NCBI RefSeq assembly: GCF_041380015.1
Contig: NZ_CP159978.1
DNA length: 64,000 nt
Strand: one strand, 5' to 3'
Source of the DNA: Buchananella felis
GTDB lineage: Bacteria; Actinomycetota; Actinomycetes; Actinomycetales; Actinomycetaceae
Shown here in pieces: positions 43,739 to 53,287 of the stretch (position 1 is its first letter; every line of letters starts with the position of its first letter). The notes beneath the pieces were generated by a model. That model had not been told where the DNA came from. It did no database searches and was given only the letters and a program-made list of their open reading frames with translations. The position numbers and the translations under genes are program-made.

Positions 43739-45652
43739 TCATCGGCACCCGGTGAGCTCGTAGAGGGCGGCGGTGGAGGTGTTGTCCAGTAGCTTGAGCC
43801 CGCCGTCGCGGCGCAGCTTGCTGGTCGGGTCGATGCCGTAGAAGTAGGGGTGCCACCAGTGCTCGGGCCAGAAGATCTCGGTGTCGACGTACATGTACTT
43901 CACGCCCTGGTTGCGCAGGCGCTCGCAGACGGCCTCGGTGTAGCCCTCCTGGCCCAGGTAGGCGGCCAGCCGGTCGGTGTCGACGTTCCACATGCCGCCG
44001 ATGGCGGTGTGGGTGACGGGTTGGCCGTTGAGGACGTAGAAGAAGCTGGTGCCATGGAAGGGCGAGCCCAGCACGCGCCCGTTGGGGTCCAGGTATTCCT
44101 TGGAGCGCTCGATCAGGGCGAGCTCGGCGGTGTCCACCAGTTCCTCGGGGTCGTCGTCCATGACGTAGGTCTGGCGCAGCTCGTTGCGGTGGATCAGGGC
44201 GTTGAGCCCGCCGGTGGAGAGCACGAGGGCCGCGGCCACCAGGGCGGCGGCGTAGCTTTCCCGCTTGGCCCTGATGTGGTCGGTGATGTAGGCGGCCCCG
44301 AGCGCCCAGAAGACGGTGGAGAACAGGGCGGCGGTGCCTGCCAGGCGCTGCGGCTCGAAGTACCAGGCGCCCAGCAGCCAGTAGCCGGGCAGGTGGATCG
44401 CAACGGAGAGGACCCACAGGTAGCCGACCGCTGCGGCGGAGGCGATGAACCAGCGGTGCTGCTTGCCGAGCAGGAGGGCAGCGGTGCCGGCCAGCAGTAG
44501 GACGATGCCGGGCCAGAACTGGTAGGGCAGGTCGTAGGGCGAGTCGAAGCCGTCGCTGACCAGCTTGACCAGGGCTTTCTTCAGGCCGACGGTGGGTTCG
44601 CGCTCGAACTTTCGTAGCGCGTCTCCTGCCGTGGTCAGCACGAAGCGCAGGAACACCAGATCGGCCACCAGGAGCGCCCCGAAGATGGCGGCGGCGCCCT
44701 TCTGCCCCGCGTTCCAGGTGGAGTAGATCCGCACCACCAGCAGGGGAAGCAACACCATGAGCAGGGTGATTCCCGCGCTCGGGTGGGCGATCCCGCCGCT
44801 GAAGACGGTCAGGCCGATGAGGAGCAGCGCGGTTACCAGCGCGCCCCATCGGCGAACGCGCAGGCCCGTGAGCAGGACGACGGCCAGGGCCAGGGAGGCG
44901 GGTAGCAGGGTGATGCCGAGGGTGTAGGGCCACAGGGTGCCCCAGGTGAGCAGGCGGACGGGGAATGCGGCCGGGACCGCCGCCAGCAGCGCGCCGAACA
45001 GGCCGGCCCAGCGCAGCTTGGGGGCGAGCACGGTGGCCAGCGCCCCCACTCCGAGCGGGAGGACCAGGCAGACCAGCACGAAGGACATGACGTTGGCGGC
45101 CACCACGGGGTTCTTGTAGGCGCCCATCACAACCAGGTCGTGCCAGCCGGCCGGGTAGAAGGTGGCACCCCCCTGGGTGTTTGCTACCGCAGAGAAGGCC
45201 AGGGAGGAGCCCTTGCCGGTCTCGAGGATGTAGCGCAGCCCGGAGAGGTGGAAGACGGCGTCGTAGGTCTGCGCGGGCGCGTTGGGGATGACCATGCCGG
45301 CCTTGAGGGCCCAGGCCAGGAAGGGCGCAGCGATCGCGGCACCGACCGCGGTGGGGGCCAGGGGGGCCTGCCAGGGCTCCACCGGGCCGCCCAGGCGCTC
45401 CAGCAGCCAAACCACCGCCCAGGCCAGTCCCGCGCAGAGCACGCTCACGCCCAGGTAGGCGCCCCAGCCCCACGGGATGCCCAGGTACTGGGAGACGAGC
45501 GCGCCGCCGCCCGCCAGCGCCACGCTGAAGACGGGGGCGGTCGCCCATAAGAACAGTCCGCGCAGGCGGGCGGCATAGCCTAGGGCCAGTCCGGGGAGGA
45601 AGGCGGCCACTACCAGTAGCACTGCCTCCGGAAAGGCGCTGTACCAGCTCAC
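43739..45652 (-). CDS. Polytopic membrane protein, DUF6541-like
   Basis: 637 residues with about a dozen hydrophobic helices over the first 470 residues (EAVLLVVAAFLPGLALGYAA, FSVALAGGGALVSQYLG and others) and a C-terminal extracytoplasmic domain. It resembles the actinobacterial DUF6541 family found in cell-wall polysaccharide loci; a GT-C-type glycosyltransferase or polymerase role is plausible but not shown by a motif. The GTG start follows the GT2 fusion stop without any gap. Confidence 0.82.
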   Translation of the reverse strand: MSWYSAFPEAVLLVVAAFLPGLALGYAARLRGLFLWATAPVFSVALAGGGALVSQYLGIPWGWGAYLGVSVLCAGLAWAVVWLLERLGGPVEPWQAPLAPTAVGAAIAAPFLAWALKAGMVIPNAPAQTYDAVFHLSGLRYILETGKGSSLAFSAVANTQGGATFYPAGWHDLVVMGAYKNPVVAANVMSFVLVCLVLPLGVGALATVLAPKLRWAGLFGALLAAVPAAFPVRLLTWGTLWPYTLGITLLPASLALAVVLLTGLRVRRWGALVTALLLIGLTVFSGGIAHPSAGITLLMVLLPLLVVRIYSTWNAGQKGAAAIFGALLVADLVFLRFVLTTAGDALRKFEREPTVGLKKALVKLVSDGFDSPYDLPYQFWPGIVLLLAGTAALLLGKQHRWFIASAAAVGYLWVLSVAIHLPGYWLLGAWYFEPQRLAGTAALFSTVFWALGAAYITDHIRAKRESYAAALVAAALVLSTGGLNALIHRNELRQTYVMDDDPEELVDTAELALIERSKEYLDPNGRVLGSPFHGTSFFYVLNGQPVTHTAIGGMWNVDTDRLAAYLGQEGYTEAVCERLRNQGVKYMYVDTEIFWPEHWWHPYFYGIDPTSKLRRDGGLKLLDNTSTAALYELTGCR

Positions 45653-47533
45653 TTAGGGTTTCCTCCTAACGACGGCGCGGTAGATAGGTTCCCTCACGCT
45701 CGTCGGGATCATTCGGTAGACGCCCCGCAGCAGCACGTTGCGGGCGGCCTGCGCCAGGGTAGTCACGCCCAGCTGGCGCAGGCGCCACTGGATGCGCAGT
45801 TCGCTCTTGAGCAGCCTGAAGCCGCCGCGCCTGCCGTAGGCGCCGGCGCCGATCCGGTAGGCCACCAGCACCTGGTCGCTGTTGGCGCAGCGGGCGCCCG
45901 CGGCGAGCATGCGGGCGAAGAGCCAGTAGTCCTCCATCAGGTCCAGGTGGAGGTAGCCGCCGGCGCTTTCCACCGCCTGCTTGGTGAACACCACCGAGGG
46001 GTGGTTGAAGGGGCTGCGGGAGGCCATCAGCGCGGCGATCTGCTCGTGCTGAGTGGGCAGGCTGCGCACAAAGCCGTCCTCGGCCGGGTCCGTGTTGAAC
46101 TCGCGGATTGCGCTCCCCACCAGGTCGTTGCCGGCCGCCACGAGGGGCAGCTGCGTGGCCAGCCGGGCGGCCAGCGAGACGTCGTCGGCATCCTGGCGGG
46201 CGATCACGTCGTGGCTGCAAAAACGCATGCCGGCGTTCAGGGCGCGGGCAAGGCCGACGTTGCGCTCGAGCCGCACGATCACGGCGGCCACCCCGCTCTC
46301 CCGCGCCGCCTGACTGGCCGCCTCGTTCAGGGCGCCCGGCACCGGGCCGTCCACCACGATCACCAGCTCGTCGGGCCGGTGGCTCTGGCCGGTGGTGATG
46401 GAGGCGACGGCGGCGCGCAGGTGGGCCGGGTCGTCGCCGCGCCAGCAGGACAGCAGCACGCTCACGCCCGGCAGCTGGGCGCCGGTGCGCTCCCCCGGCC
46501 CGGTGGGTGCGGCCTCGAAGCGCTCGAGGCTGGCCACCTGGGCGTCCTGCCCCTCCCAGCTGGCCACCTCCTGCTCCACCGGCGTGCCGGCGAAGACGGC
46601 CGTGTTGGTCGGGGCGGGGAAGACGCCGTCGCGCAGGCCGCGCTTGCCGGCGGCCCACAGCCGGGGCCGGTCCGCGGAGGCGCGCAGGGTGCGGCCCCAG
46701 CGCAGCACCGTGGAGCCGGAGTAGGCGGCGCGCTCCAGGCAGTTGAAGGTGCGCGGGGAGCGCAGCGCCCACAGCTTGTTACGCACCTCCCACTCGAAGC
46801 GGTCGCCCGGGTCGGCGCTGGAGTCACCCAGTACCTTGGTGGCGTGCACCACCACCGAGGCCGGCACGTAGAGGCCCACGCGGCCGCGCAGCAGGGAGGC
46901 GGTGTACTCGAAGTCGTCGTTCCACAGGAAGTAGCCGGCGCGCGGCAGCCCCACCGCGCCGATCGCGCGGGCGTCCAACAGGATGGAGACGAAGGAGGCG
47001 GTGCGCACGTGCCGCAGCCCCAGGGCGGCGGCCTGCTGGTGCAGCTCGCGGCGCAGGAAGGGCCGCGAGCGGGGCTTGTTCATGGGGTGCTCGGTGCCGT
47101 CGGTCCACACCGCCTTGGAGGCCAGCAGGGCCGGGTTGCCGCCGTAGGCGCGGCGCGCGGCCAGCAATTCCTCCAGCGCGGTGGGGGTGGGGATGGTGTC
47201 GTCGTCCATCAGCCACACGAAGTCGGTGGCGCCGGCCGGCACGGGCCCCTCCCCCCAGCCCAGCAGGGTCATGGCGCGCGCGATACCTGCGGTGAATCCG
47301 CCCGCCCCACCGGTGTTGCGCGGCAGGCTGAGCACCTCGGTGACGGCGGGACTGGCGGCGGCGACCTGCGCCGAGTCGTCGGTGGAGGCGTTGTCTACCA
47401 CCACCAGGCCGTCCACCGGCCGGGTCTGTGCCTCTAGCCCCGCCAGGGTCTGCGAAAGCAGGTCGCGGCGGTTGTAAGCCACCACGACCGCGTAGACGCG
47501 GATGTCCTCGCCGCCCCGAGTCTGTGCTGCCAT
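45653..47533 (-). CDS. Double GT2 glycosyltransferase (GlfT-like fused to AmsE-like)
   Basis: 626 residues with two complete GT2 domains. Domain 1 (about 10-330): VYAVVVAYNRRDLLSQTLAG, VDNASTDDS, NTGGAGGFTAG, LMDDDTIPTP, WNDDFEYTASL, a galactofuranosyl-type signature. Domain 2 (about 355-600): VSVLLSCWRGDDPAHLRAAV, VIVVDGPVPG, RNVGLARALNAGM, ARQDADDVSLA and LMEDYWLFARM, typical of AmsE/WcaA-like enzymes. The linker is about 25 residues. Start ATG 47533 is preferred (CACAAT seven nt upstream); ATG 47542 or TTG 47554 are possible. A single chain could add two successive sugars. Confidence 0.9.
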   Translation of the reverse strand: MAAQTRGGEDIRVYAVVVAYNRRDLLSQTLAGLEAQTRPVDGLVVVDNASTDDSAQVAAASPAVTEVLSLPRNTGGAGGFTAGIARAMTLLGWGEGPVPAGATDFVWLMDDDTIPTPTALEELLAARRAYGGNPALLASKAVWTDGTEHPMNKPRSRPFLRRELHQQAAALGLRHVRTASFVSILLDARAIGAVGLPRAGYFLWNDDFEYTASLLRGRVGLYVPASVVVHATKVLGDSSADPGDRFEWEVRNKLWALRSPRTFNCLERAAYSGSTVLRWGRTLRASADRPRLWAAGKRGLRDGVFPAPTNTAVFAGTPVEQEVASWEGQDAQVASLERFEAAPTGPGERTGAQLPGVSVLLSCWRGDDPAHLRAAVASITTGQSHRPDELVIVVDGPVPGALNEAASQAARESGVAAVIVRLERNVGLARALNAGMRFCSHDVIARQDADDVSLAARLATQLPLVAAGNDLVGSAIREFNTDPAEDGFVRSLPTQHEQIAALMASRSPFNHPSVVFTKQAVESAGGYLHLDLMEDYWLFARMLAAGARCANSDQVLVAYRIGAGAYGRRGGFRLLKSELRIQWRLRQLGVTTLAQAARNVLLRGVYRMIPTSVREPIYRAVVRRKP

Positions 47534-47584
47534 GAGCGCCATTGTGCCACCCAAGCCCCCGGCCGGCTCGCTGCGCGCGCCCGC

Positions 47585-49846
47585 TCAGCGCTCCAGGGCC
47601 GCCTCCAGCTCCTCGGAGAGCAGGATCGAGTACTGGCGCTGCATGTGGTCGTGGTCGAAGTAGATCTGCACCCCGCCCACTGCGGCGTAGCAGTTCTCCG
47701 CGTCGCAAAACGCCCCGGTCAGGTCCACCAGCCGCACGCCCGGGTCGTTGAAGCGCTCCACCGCGAAGTTCAGGGGCGCGGAGGGAATTGCGGCCGCGCG
47801 CGGCCGGGCGCACTTGCCCGGCTGGTCCGCGTTGGCGCTGACGCACTCCACCGGGCGCACGGCCTGGTTGAGCGGGATGTCAGCAATCACGTCCACGGCG
47901 ATGCCCCGCGCGGTCAGCTCGCGCCAGAAGCGGGCCAGGCCGTCGGCGTACATCTCCTGCTCGCTGCGCCCCGTGCCGTCGTCCACCGGGTGGCCCAGGG
48001 CGTAGGCGGTCTGGATCACCCGGTCGGGCCGCTCGGCCAGCAGGTGCTCCTCCACGCTGCGCTGGATGTTGCCGGCCCAGTCGTCCGCCAGCTGCCCGTC
48101 GGGCCCGGCCGGGATGGCCCCGAAGGGGAAGCCGCCCTTCAGGATGGAGCGCAGCTTCCAGCCCCGGCGCTGGGCGATCAGGTCGATCGACCAGCGCCAC
48201 TGCTCGGCGTGGGAGTCCCCCAGCAGGTAGACCAGCGGGGCGTCCGGGTCGCCGCCCGAGTGGTCGCACTCCACCACCGCCGGCATGGAGCCGCTCTCCT
48301 CGCTCAGGGTGACGCAGGCCGGCGGGGCGGTGAAGTAGTCCGCCTCCGCCCCCAGGGAGTCGGAAAAGAGCGGCTCGTCGCGGTGCTCGGCGCAGGCGGG
48401 GACCAGCAGGGCGTTGGGGCCGGCGCAGTCCTGGGTGAGCAGCTCGGCCTGCCGCTGCGCCTGCGCCGCCATGGCGGTGCGGGCGTGGCCGATGGCCAAC
48501 CAGCCGGAGCTCAGCAGCATCGCCATCGCGGTCAGGGTGGCCACGATGGTCCAGCCCGTGGTCGTGCCAAGGCGCCGGCCCGGGTTCTCCACCAGGTGGT
48601 AGGTCAGCCCGGCCAGCACGAACGTGGCCGCCAGGATCCCCAGCTTGTCGGTGCGCGTGAGGTGGTGGCCGGTGGCGTGGGGCAGCAGCACGATGAACGG
48701 CCAATGCCACAGGTAGAGGGAGTACGAGACGTCTCCCACCCACCGCACCGGGCGCAGGTCGGTCAGGCGCCGCAGACCCGGCAGGTCGCCGGCCCCACCC
48801 GCGAAGATCACCAGGCCCGTGGCCGCCGTGGGCACCAGGGCCCGCCAGCCCGGGAAGGGATCCTGCGGGGAGATGAGCACCCCGGCGGCCACCAGGCCGG
48901 CCCAGCCGGCCACGGCCAGCGCCAGGCGCGCGGGCAGGGCGACGCGCCCGGCCAGGTGGACGGTGAATGCCACCAGGGCGCCGATGCCGAACTCCCAGAA
49001 ACGCACCGGGGTGAAGAAATAGGCGCGGTTTACGTCCACGTGCGTGAACCACAGGTTGAACGCAAAGAACGCGGCCGTAAACAGGGCGATCGCCACGCCC
49101 AAGCGCCTCCGCAGCGTTGCGGCCTGGGCGGCAACGTCGGCCCTGCCCCTCCTGCCCAAGAACGCCCAGGTCAGGCCGGCCAGCAGCAGCGGCCACAGCG
49201 CGTAGAACTGCTCCTCCACGGACAGGGACCAGTAGTGCTGCGCCACCGTCGCGCCGTGCGCCTGGGCGTGATAGTTGACCGCCTCGGCGGTCAGATAGAG
49301 GTTTTGCACGTAGGCCACGGAGGCCATCAGCTCGCGCATGTTGCGCTCCCACGCGTCCCACGGGGAGATAGCCACCACGGCGACCATCGAGGTGACGATG
49401 ACCAAGAAGGCCGCCGGCAGCAGGCGCTTCATACGCCGCGCGTAAAACAGGCCAAAGCGCACCCTGCCGGTGGAGAAGAGCTCCTTGCCCAGGTGACTGG
49501 TGATGAGGAAGCCCGAGATGACGAAGAACACGTCCACGCCCACGAAACCGCCCGGCAGGCGCGTGGGCCACAGGTGCACCGCGATGACGAACAGCACGGC
49601 CAGCGCCCGCAGCGCCTGGATGTCGCCGCGCATGGCGGAGGGCTGCCGACGCCGCGAGCGCCTGGCGGGCACCCGCGCACGGGCACCCGCGTCGCTCTCT
49701 ACCCCACCGGCGCGCCCTGCCCCGGCACCGCTCACTCCAGCGGCGCTATCTCCACCACCGGCGCCGTTGGCCCCACCGGCCCGCTCGGCGGCCAAGAGCT
49801 GCGGCTGCGCGGGGGCGCCGGGTTGAGGGAGCGACGAATCGGACAC
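47585..49846 (-). CDS. OatA-like acyltransferase with SGNH domain, paralogue 1
   Basis: 753 residues. A disordered Ala/Gly-rich N-terminus (about 75 residues) precedes the acyltransferase-3 membrane domain, which starts GDIQALRALAVLFVIAVHLW and contains FVGVDVFFVISGFLI and the catalytic-type RRMKRLLPAA region. The extracytoplasmic C-terminal SGNH domain has YLLGDSHAEQWRWSIDL and a final FDHDHMQRQYS carrying the Asp-His pair. Such enzymes acetylate wall glycans or peptidoglycan outside the membrane. GTG start with AAGGA. It heads the operon with the GT2 fusion and the DUF6541-like gene. Confidence 0.92.
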   Translation of the reverse strand: MSDSSLPQPGAPAQPQLLAAERAGGANGAGGGDSAAGVSGAGAGRAGGVESDAGARARVPARRSRRRQPSAMRGDIQALRALAVLFVIAVHLWPTRLPGGFVGVDVFFVISGFLITSHLGKELFSTGRVRFGLFYARRMKRLLPAAFLVIVTSMVAVVAISPWDAWERNMRELMASVAYVQNLYLTAEAVNYHAQAHGATVAQHYWSLSVEEQFYALWPLLLAGLTWAFLGRRGRADVAAQAATLRRRLGVAIALFTAAFFAFNLWFTHVDVNRAYFFTPVRFWEFGIGALVAFTVHLAGRVALPARLALAVAGWAGLVAAGVLISPQDPFPGWRALVPTAATGLVIFAGGAGDLPGLRRLTDLRPVRWVGDVSYSLYLWHWPFIVLLPHATGHHLTRTDKLGILAATFVLAGLTYHLVENPGRRLGTTTGWTIVATLTAMAMLLSSGWLAIGHARTAMAAQAQRQAELLTQDCAGPNALLVPACAEHRDEPLFSDSLGAEADYFTAPPACVTLSEESGSMPAVVECDHSGGDPDAPLVYLLGDSHAEQWRWSIDLIAQRRGWKLRSILKGGFPFGAIPAGPDGQLADDWAGNIQRSVEEHLLAERPDRVIQTAYALGHPVDDGTGRSEQEMYADGLARFWRELTARGIAVDVIADIPLNQAVRPVECVSANADQPGKCARPRAAAIPSAPLNFAVERFNDPGVRLVDLTGAFCDAENCYAAVGGVQIYFDHDHMQRQYSILLSEELEAALER

Positions 49847-49883
49847 AGGTTTCCTTCACAGACAGGGGCGGCGCTACAGGCGA

Positions 49884-49889
49884 ATCCTA
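49884..49889 (-). promoter_or_regulatory. Possible -10 box of acyltransferase 1 operon
   Basis: TAGGAT on the minus strand between the terminator of the NlpC gene and the acyltransferase, leaving a leader of about 30 nt with AAGGA. Confidence 0.35.
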
Positions 49890-49894
49890 GGGCG

Positions 49895-49930
49895 CGGTGC
49901 CCCGCCACTCTACAGAGCGGCGGGGCACCG
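49895..49930 (-). terminator. Terminator of the CWB2-NlpC/P60 gene
   Basis: Perfect 12-bp stem (49895-49906 with 49919-49930), 21 bp past the stop; the loop itself can pair CTC with GAG. Confidence 0.7.
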
Positions 49931-49950
49931 GCAGTACGGCTGTCGCCTGC

Positions 49951-52900
49951 CTAGGGGAAGGGACGCACCACGGTCGGGTAGTAGTTGGTCCACCGCAGCG
50001 AGGTCACGTGCGTGTCCAGCGCGATCCCGCCGGCCTCGATCATCTTGCCATCGCCCAGGTAGATCGTGACGTGGTCGATCACGCCCCGGCCGTTGTGGTA
50101 GAAGATCAGGTCGCCGCGCTGGCGCTGGCTGAACGGCAGGCGCTGCATGCGCGGGTGGCCGCCCAGCTCGCGCGAGGTGCGGTACTCCGGCCACTGGTGC
50201 GCCATCACGTTGATGGGCTGCGGGTCCAGGCCGGCCGCGTAGAGCGCCTGGAGCACCAGGCCGGAGCAGTCGTAGCCGAGCTGGTAGGGACCGGCCCCAC
50301 CCCAGGTGTACTCGGAGCCGCGCTGCTCCATGGCGAAGGCGATCATCGTCTCAATCCGCTCGGAGCGGGTGGCGCGGGCCCCCAGGCGCGGCTGGGTCTG
50401 CCAGGCGTCGATCGTGAACGGGTAGCCGGTGCCGAGCGCGTTCCAGGTGCGCTGGTCCACGTTGCCGGTCACCGGCAGCCCCCGACGGGCCTGGAAGGAA
50501 CGCACCGCAGAGATGGTGGTGGCGTCCATGGTCTCCCAGCGCGAGCCCAGCCCCAGCGCCTTTTGCGCCAGGCTCACCTTGGTGCCGTTCCAACCCGGGT
50601 AGAGCACCTGGCCGCCGCTTATGGGAGTGACCCTGGTGGTGGGGGCCAGCAGACCCGCCGGCGGGCACCACGGGCGGATGGCGGCGGGCAGGGTGGAACG
50701 GAAACCGGCCAGGTTGGGCTCGCAGGTGGAGACGTTTTGCGGCACGCCCTGCAGGGAGCCGCAGACGTAGTAGGCCTGCTCGGTGGACAGGGACTTGCCG
50801 CCGCCCAGCAGGATGCGCCCCTTGTAGCCGCGACTCTTAACGAAGTCCAGGTGGTCGCGGGTCTGGCAGTGGTGGCCGGCATACAGGACCGGCATGGCCA
50901 GCTGGGCCGCGATCGGGGAGACCGCCAGCGCGTCGATCTGAGCGTTGTGCCCCACGAAGGTGTAGCGGGTGGCCCCGTGGATGTTGGCGGCGACGTTGCG
51001 GGCGGTGGCGAAGCGGTCGGCACCGGACTGCCGGCTCACCTGCGCGCCGGTCTCGCGGGCGATGCGACTGGCCAGCGCGGCCGAGACGTGAGAGGTACCG
51101 CCCACGACCACCACGTTGCGCACCCCCAGCTTGCGCAGGCGCTCCACCAGGGCGCCCTCGTTGCCGCCGGCCAGCAGCACGGGCGCGTCCACGCGGGCGG
51201 CGGCCACCGAGGCCGGGATCGAGTCCGGCATTGCGTTGCCGCCCACCACGTAGGCGGTCTGGGCCCGCCCGAATAGGGCCGCCACCGCGTCCGCGGTGCC
51301 CTGCCGGTTGGCGCCGGCGACGCGCTGCGTGGGGGCGACCTGGCGGGCCTGACCCAGCACGTGCTCCGAGACGGAGTTGGCGGAGCCCAGCACCAGGATG
51401 CGGCTCGGGGCCAGTCGGCGCAGCTCCGCCAGCAGGGCGGCGCTCATCGCCTTGGACCCGGTCACCAGCACCGGACCGCCCAGGCGGGTGGCCAGCGGGG
51501 CGGCGGCCGGGCCGTCCGGCACACCGTTGCGGCCCACCAGGACCACGGTGTGCACGCCGCTGCCGTAGGCGGCCTTGGACAGGGCGATGGAGGTGCCGGT
51601 GGCGTCGTCGCCCTTGTAGCGGCCGGCGGCGACGTCGTGCATCACGCCGCAGGGCAGGGTGGCCGCCGCCGTGCCGGCCTGGTCAACGCGGCCGTACAGG
51701 AGGCGGGTTCCCACGTTCGACTCGCGCAGGAAGGCCGCGCTCGCCGTGGGCAGGCAGCTGGAAGAGGTGTGCACCAGCGGGGCGCCGGTGAGGGCGGCCA
51801 GGTAGGCGGCGTCGAGCATCTCCGCTGCGGGCAGCGCGGGCACCACCACGGCTGCGCCCGAAGTGGACTTGCCAGCGCGCGCCACCTTCACGGCCGTCTC
51901 CACGCGGTCGCTGCCCGTCAGGTGCGTGAAGGCGGCCTGCGGCAGGGCAGCGCGCAGCGCGGCGCTCTGCGTGGAGTGGCCGCCCACGACCGTCACGCGC
52001 TCCACCCCGCGCTGGGCCAGGGCGGCAGCCGCGCCGGCCTCCAGGGGACGGGACAGCAAAATCGCCCCCTGGCGGGCGGCCAGGGCGGCACCGGAGGCGG
52101 CATCGACCGCGCCGCTCGCGGCCACGATCTCCTTCGCGTTCGGGAGCAGCGCCAGGTAGTCGGCCAGGCCCAGGGCGGTGGGGGTCAGGCCCGTGGCCTC
52201 CTTGACCCCAGCGGCCACCTGCGCAGAGGCGCCCACCGTCAGGACCGACAGCGGCGCCAGGGCCTTCAGCTCGGCGGCCTCGGCGGCCGAGAGCGCGGCA
52301 CCCACGGGCAGGAAGGCGGCCTTGAGCTGCCCGGCCAGGGCGGCGGCCTCCGCCAGCGCACCCTCGTCGGACTTCGCCACCAGGATCACCGTGTCCGCAC
52401 CGCTGGGGAACAGCTCGCGCAGCAGGGCCGCCCGAGTGGCCGGGCCATCGGAGCCCGCGAAGCGACGCACCCCGCCCTGGCCGGCACCGGCCAGGGCCGC
52501 AGGGGCCCGGCCAGCCGGGGCGCTCGGGGTGGCCGAGGCCGCGCTGGGGGCGGCGGACGCCGAGGCGGAAGCGGAGGTAGCAGCGGAAGCCGAAGCCGAG
52601 GCGGAGCTGCCGGGGGCCCCAGAGGCGGAGCTGCCGGGGGCCCCAGAGGCGGAGCTGCCGGCGGAGGCCGCCTGGCTCGGGGTCGCGCTCGCATCGCCAG
52701 TACCGCCGGGGGTGGCCGAAACCGTGGGCGCGGGCAACTGGCCCTCCTGCCCGGTCCCCTCCCCCTGGGCGGGGGCGGCCGACTGCGAGGCCGACTGCGA
52801 AGGGCTCGTGCCCGGCCCCGTGCCCGGCTCCGTGCCCTGGCCGCCGCTGCCACTGTCGCCGCCGTTGTCGGTGGCGCCGCCACCGGGCGCTGCCCCGTCG

Positions 52901-53076
52901 GTGGCGCCGGCGGCGCCGGCGGCCAGGCCGCCGCTGTAGGCCGCGCCGCTCGCAGCGACGCCCTGCCCAAGGTGGGGCTGGGCCGGGTTGGGCTGGGGCA
53001 GCTCTGCCGCCGTGGCCAGAGAGGCAGTCCCCAGCGCCAGACAGAGCGCAAGGAAAGCAGAAGGGATAACTCGCAT
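49951..53076 (-). CDS. Secreted CWB2-repeat NlpC/P60 endopeptidase
   Basis: 1041 residues. Signal peptide MRVIPSAFLALCLALGTASL, an Ala/Ser/Gly/Pro-rich linker (about 25-210), then about six CWB2 repeats (LTGSDRVETAVKVARAG, VAGANRQGTADAVAALFG, SGADRFATARNVAANIHG, each with a VVVGG-type strand), a peptidoglycan-binding module (TKVSLAQKALGLG ... RSFQARRGLPVTG) and a C-terminal NlpC/P60 domain with catalytic Cys in GYDCSGLVLQALY and His in GVIDHVTIYLGDG. It should cleave stem peptides while anchored to a wall polymer. The start at 53076 is fixed by TAGCTT seven nt upstream; a TTG at 53133 is rejected. Confidence 0.93.
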   Translation of the reverse strand: MRVIPSAFLALCLALGTASLATAAELPQPNPAQPHLGQGVAASGAAYSGGLAAGAAGATDGAAPGGGATDNGGDSGSGGQGTEPGTGPGTSPSQSASQSAAPAQGEGTGQEGQLPAPTVSATPGGTGDASATPSQAASAGSSASGAPGSSASGAPGSSASASASAATSASASASAAPSAASATPSAPAGRAPAALAGAGQGGVRRFAGSDGPATRAALLRELFPSGADTVILVAKSDEGALAEAAALAGQLKAAFLPVGAALSAAEAAELKALAPLSVLTVGASAQVAAGVKEATGLTPTALGLADYLALLPNAKEIVAASGAVDAASGAALAARQGAILLSRPLEAGAAAALAQRGVERVTVVGGHSTQSAALRAALPQAAFTHLTGSDRVETAVKVARAGKSTSGAAVVVPALPAAEMLDAAYLAALTGAPLVHTSSSCLPTASAAFLRESNVGTRLLYGRVDQAGTAAATLPCGVMHDVAAGRYKGDDATGTSIALSKAAYGSGVHTVVLVGRNGVPDGPAAAPLATRLGGPVLVTGSKAMSAALLAELRRLAPSRILVLGSANSVSEHVLGQARQVAPTQRVAGANRQGTADAVAALFGRAQTAYVVGGNAMPDSIPASVAAARVDAPVLLAGGNEGALVERLRKLGVRNVVVVGGTSHVSAALASRIARETGAQVSRQSGADRFATARNVAANIHGATRYTFVGHNAQIDALAVSPIAAQLAMPVLYAGHHCQTRDHLDFVKSRGYKGRILLGGGKSLSTEQAYYVCGSLQGVPQNVSTCEPNLAGFRSTLPAAIRPWCPPAGLLAPTTRVTPISGGQVLYPGWNGTKVSLAQKALGLGSRWETMDATTISAVRSFQARRGLPVTGNVDQRTWNALGTGYPFTIDAWQTQPRLGARATRSERIETMIAFAMEQRGSEYTWGGAGPYQLGYDCSGLVLQALYAAGLDPQPINVMAHQWPEYRTSRELGGHPRMQRLPFSQRQRGDLIFYHNGRGVIDHVTIYLGDGKMIEAGGIALDTHVTSLRWTNYYPTVVRPFP

Positions 53077-53083
53077 GCGTAAA

Positions 53084-53089
53084 AAGCTA
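53084..53089 (-). promoter_or_regulatory. -10 box of the NlpC/P60 gene, leaderless
   Basis: TAGCTT on the minus strand, then 7 nt, then the ATG at 53076. A leaderless start rules out a riboswitch leader for this gene. Confidence 0.55.
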
Positions 53090-53227
53090 CCGAAGCGGCT
53101 AGCCGCCTCCCTAAAACGTGAGAGTGATTTCAAATAAGAAACGCCCCAGGGCGTGTACGACTTTCTTGGCGCCCCTGTCAGACCACGGGATGATGCCCGG
53201 CAAACCGCTGCCCCTTAAGCGCGAGAC

Positions 53228-53278
53228 GGCGGCGGGGAGCGGGGAAGCCCGTTTGCTTCTTCCCCGCTCCTCGCCGCC
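53228..53278 (-). terminator. Terminator of the nucleotide-sugar dehydrogenase gene
   Basis: 20-bp stem with one mismatch (53228-53247 with 53259-53278), 11-nt loop, 10 bp after the stop. Confidence 0.82.
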
Positions 53279-53287
53279 AGGTGCGCG

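Noticed and set aside
47645..53082. Long plus-strand open frames opposite acyltransferase 1 and the NlpC/P60 gene
   Set aside because: Composition is Gly/Arg/His/Val-rich shadow sequence; the minus-strand proteins have catalytic motifs and signal peptides.
53077..53287. Cyclic-di-AMP riboswitch before the NlpC/P60 gene
   Set aside because: Such riboswitches precede wall hydrolases in actinobacteria, but I could not match the conserved core and the gene appears leaderless from TAGCTT at 53084-53089.
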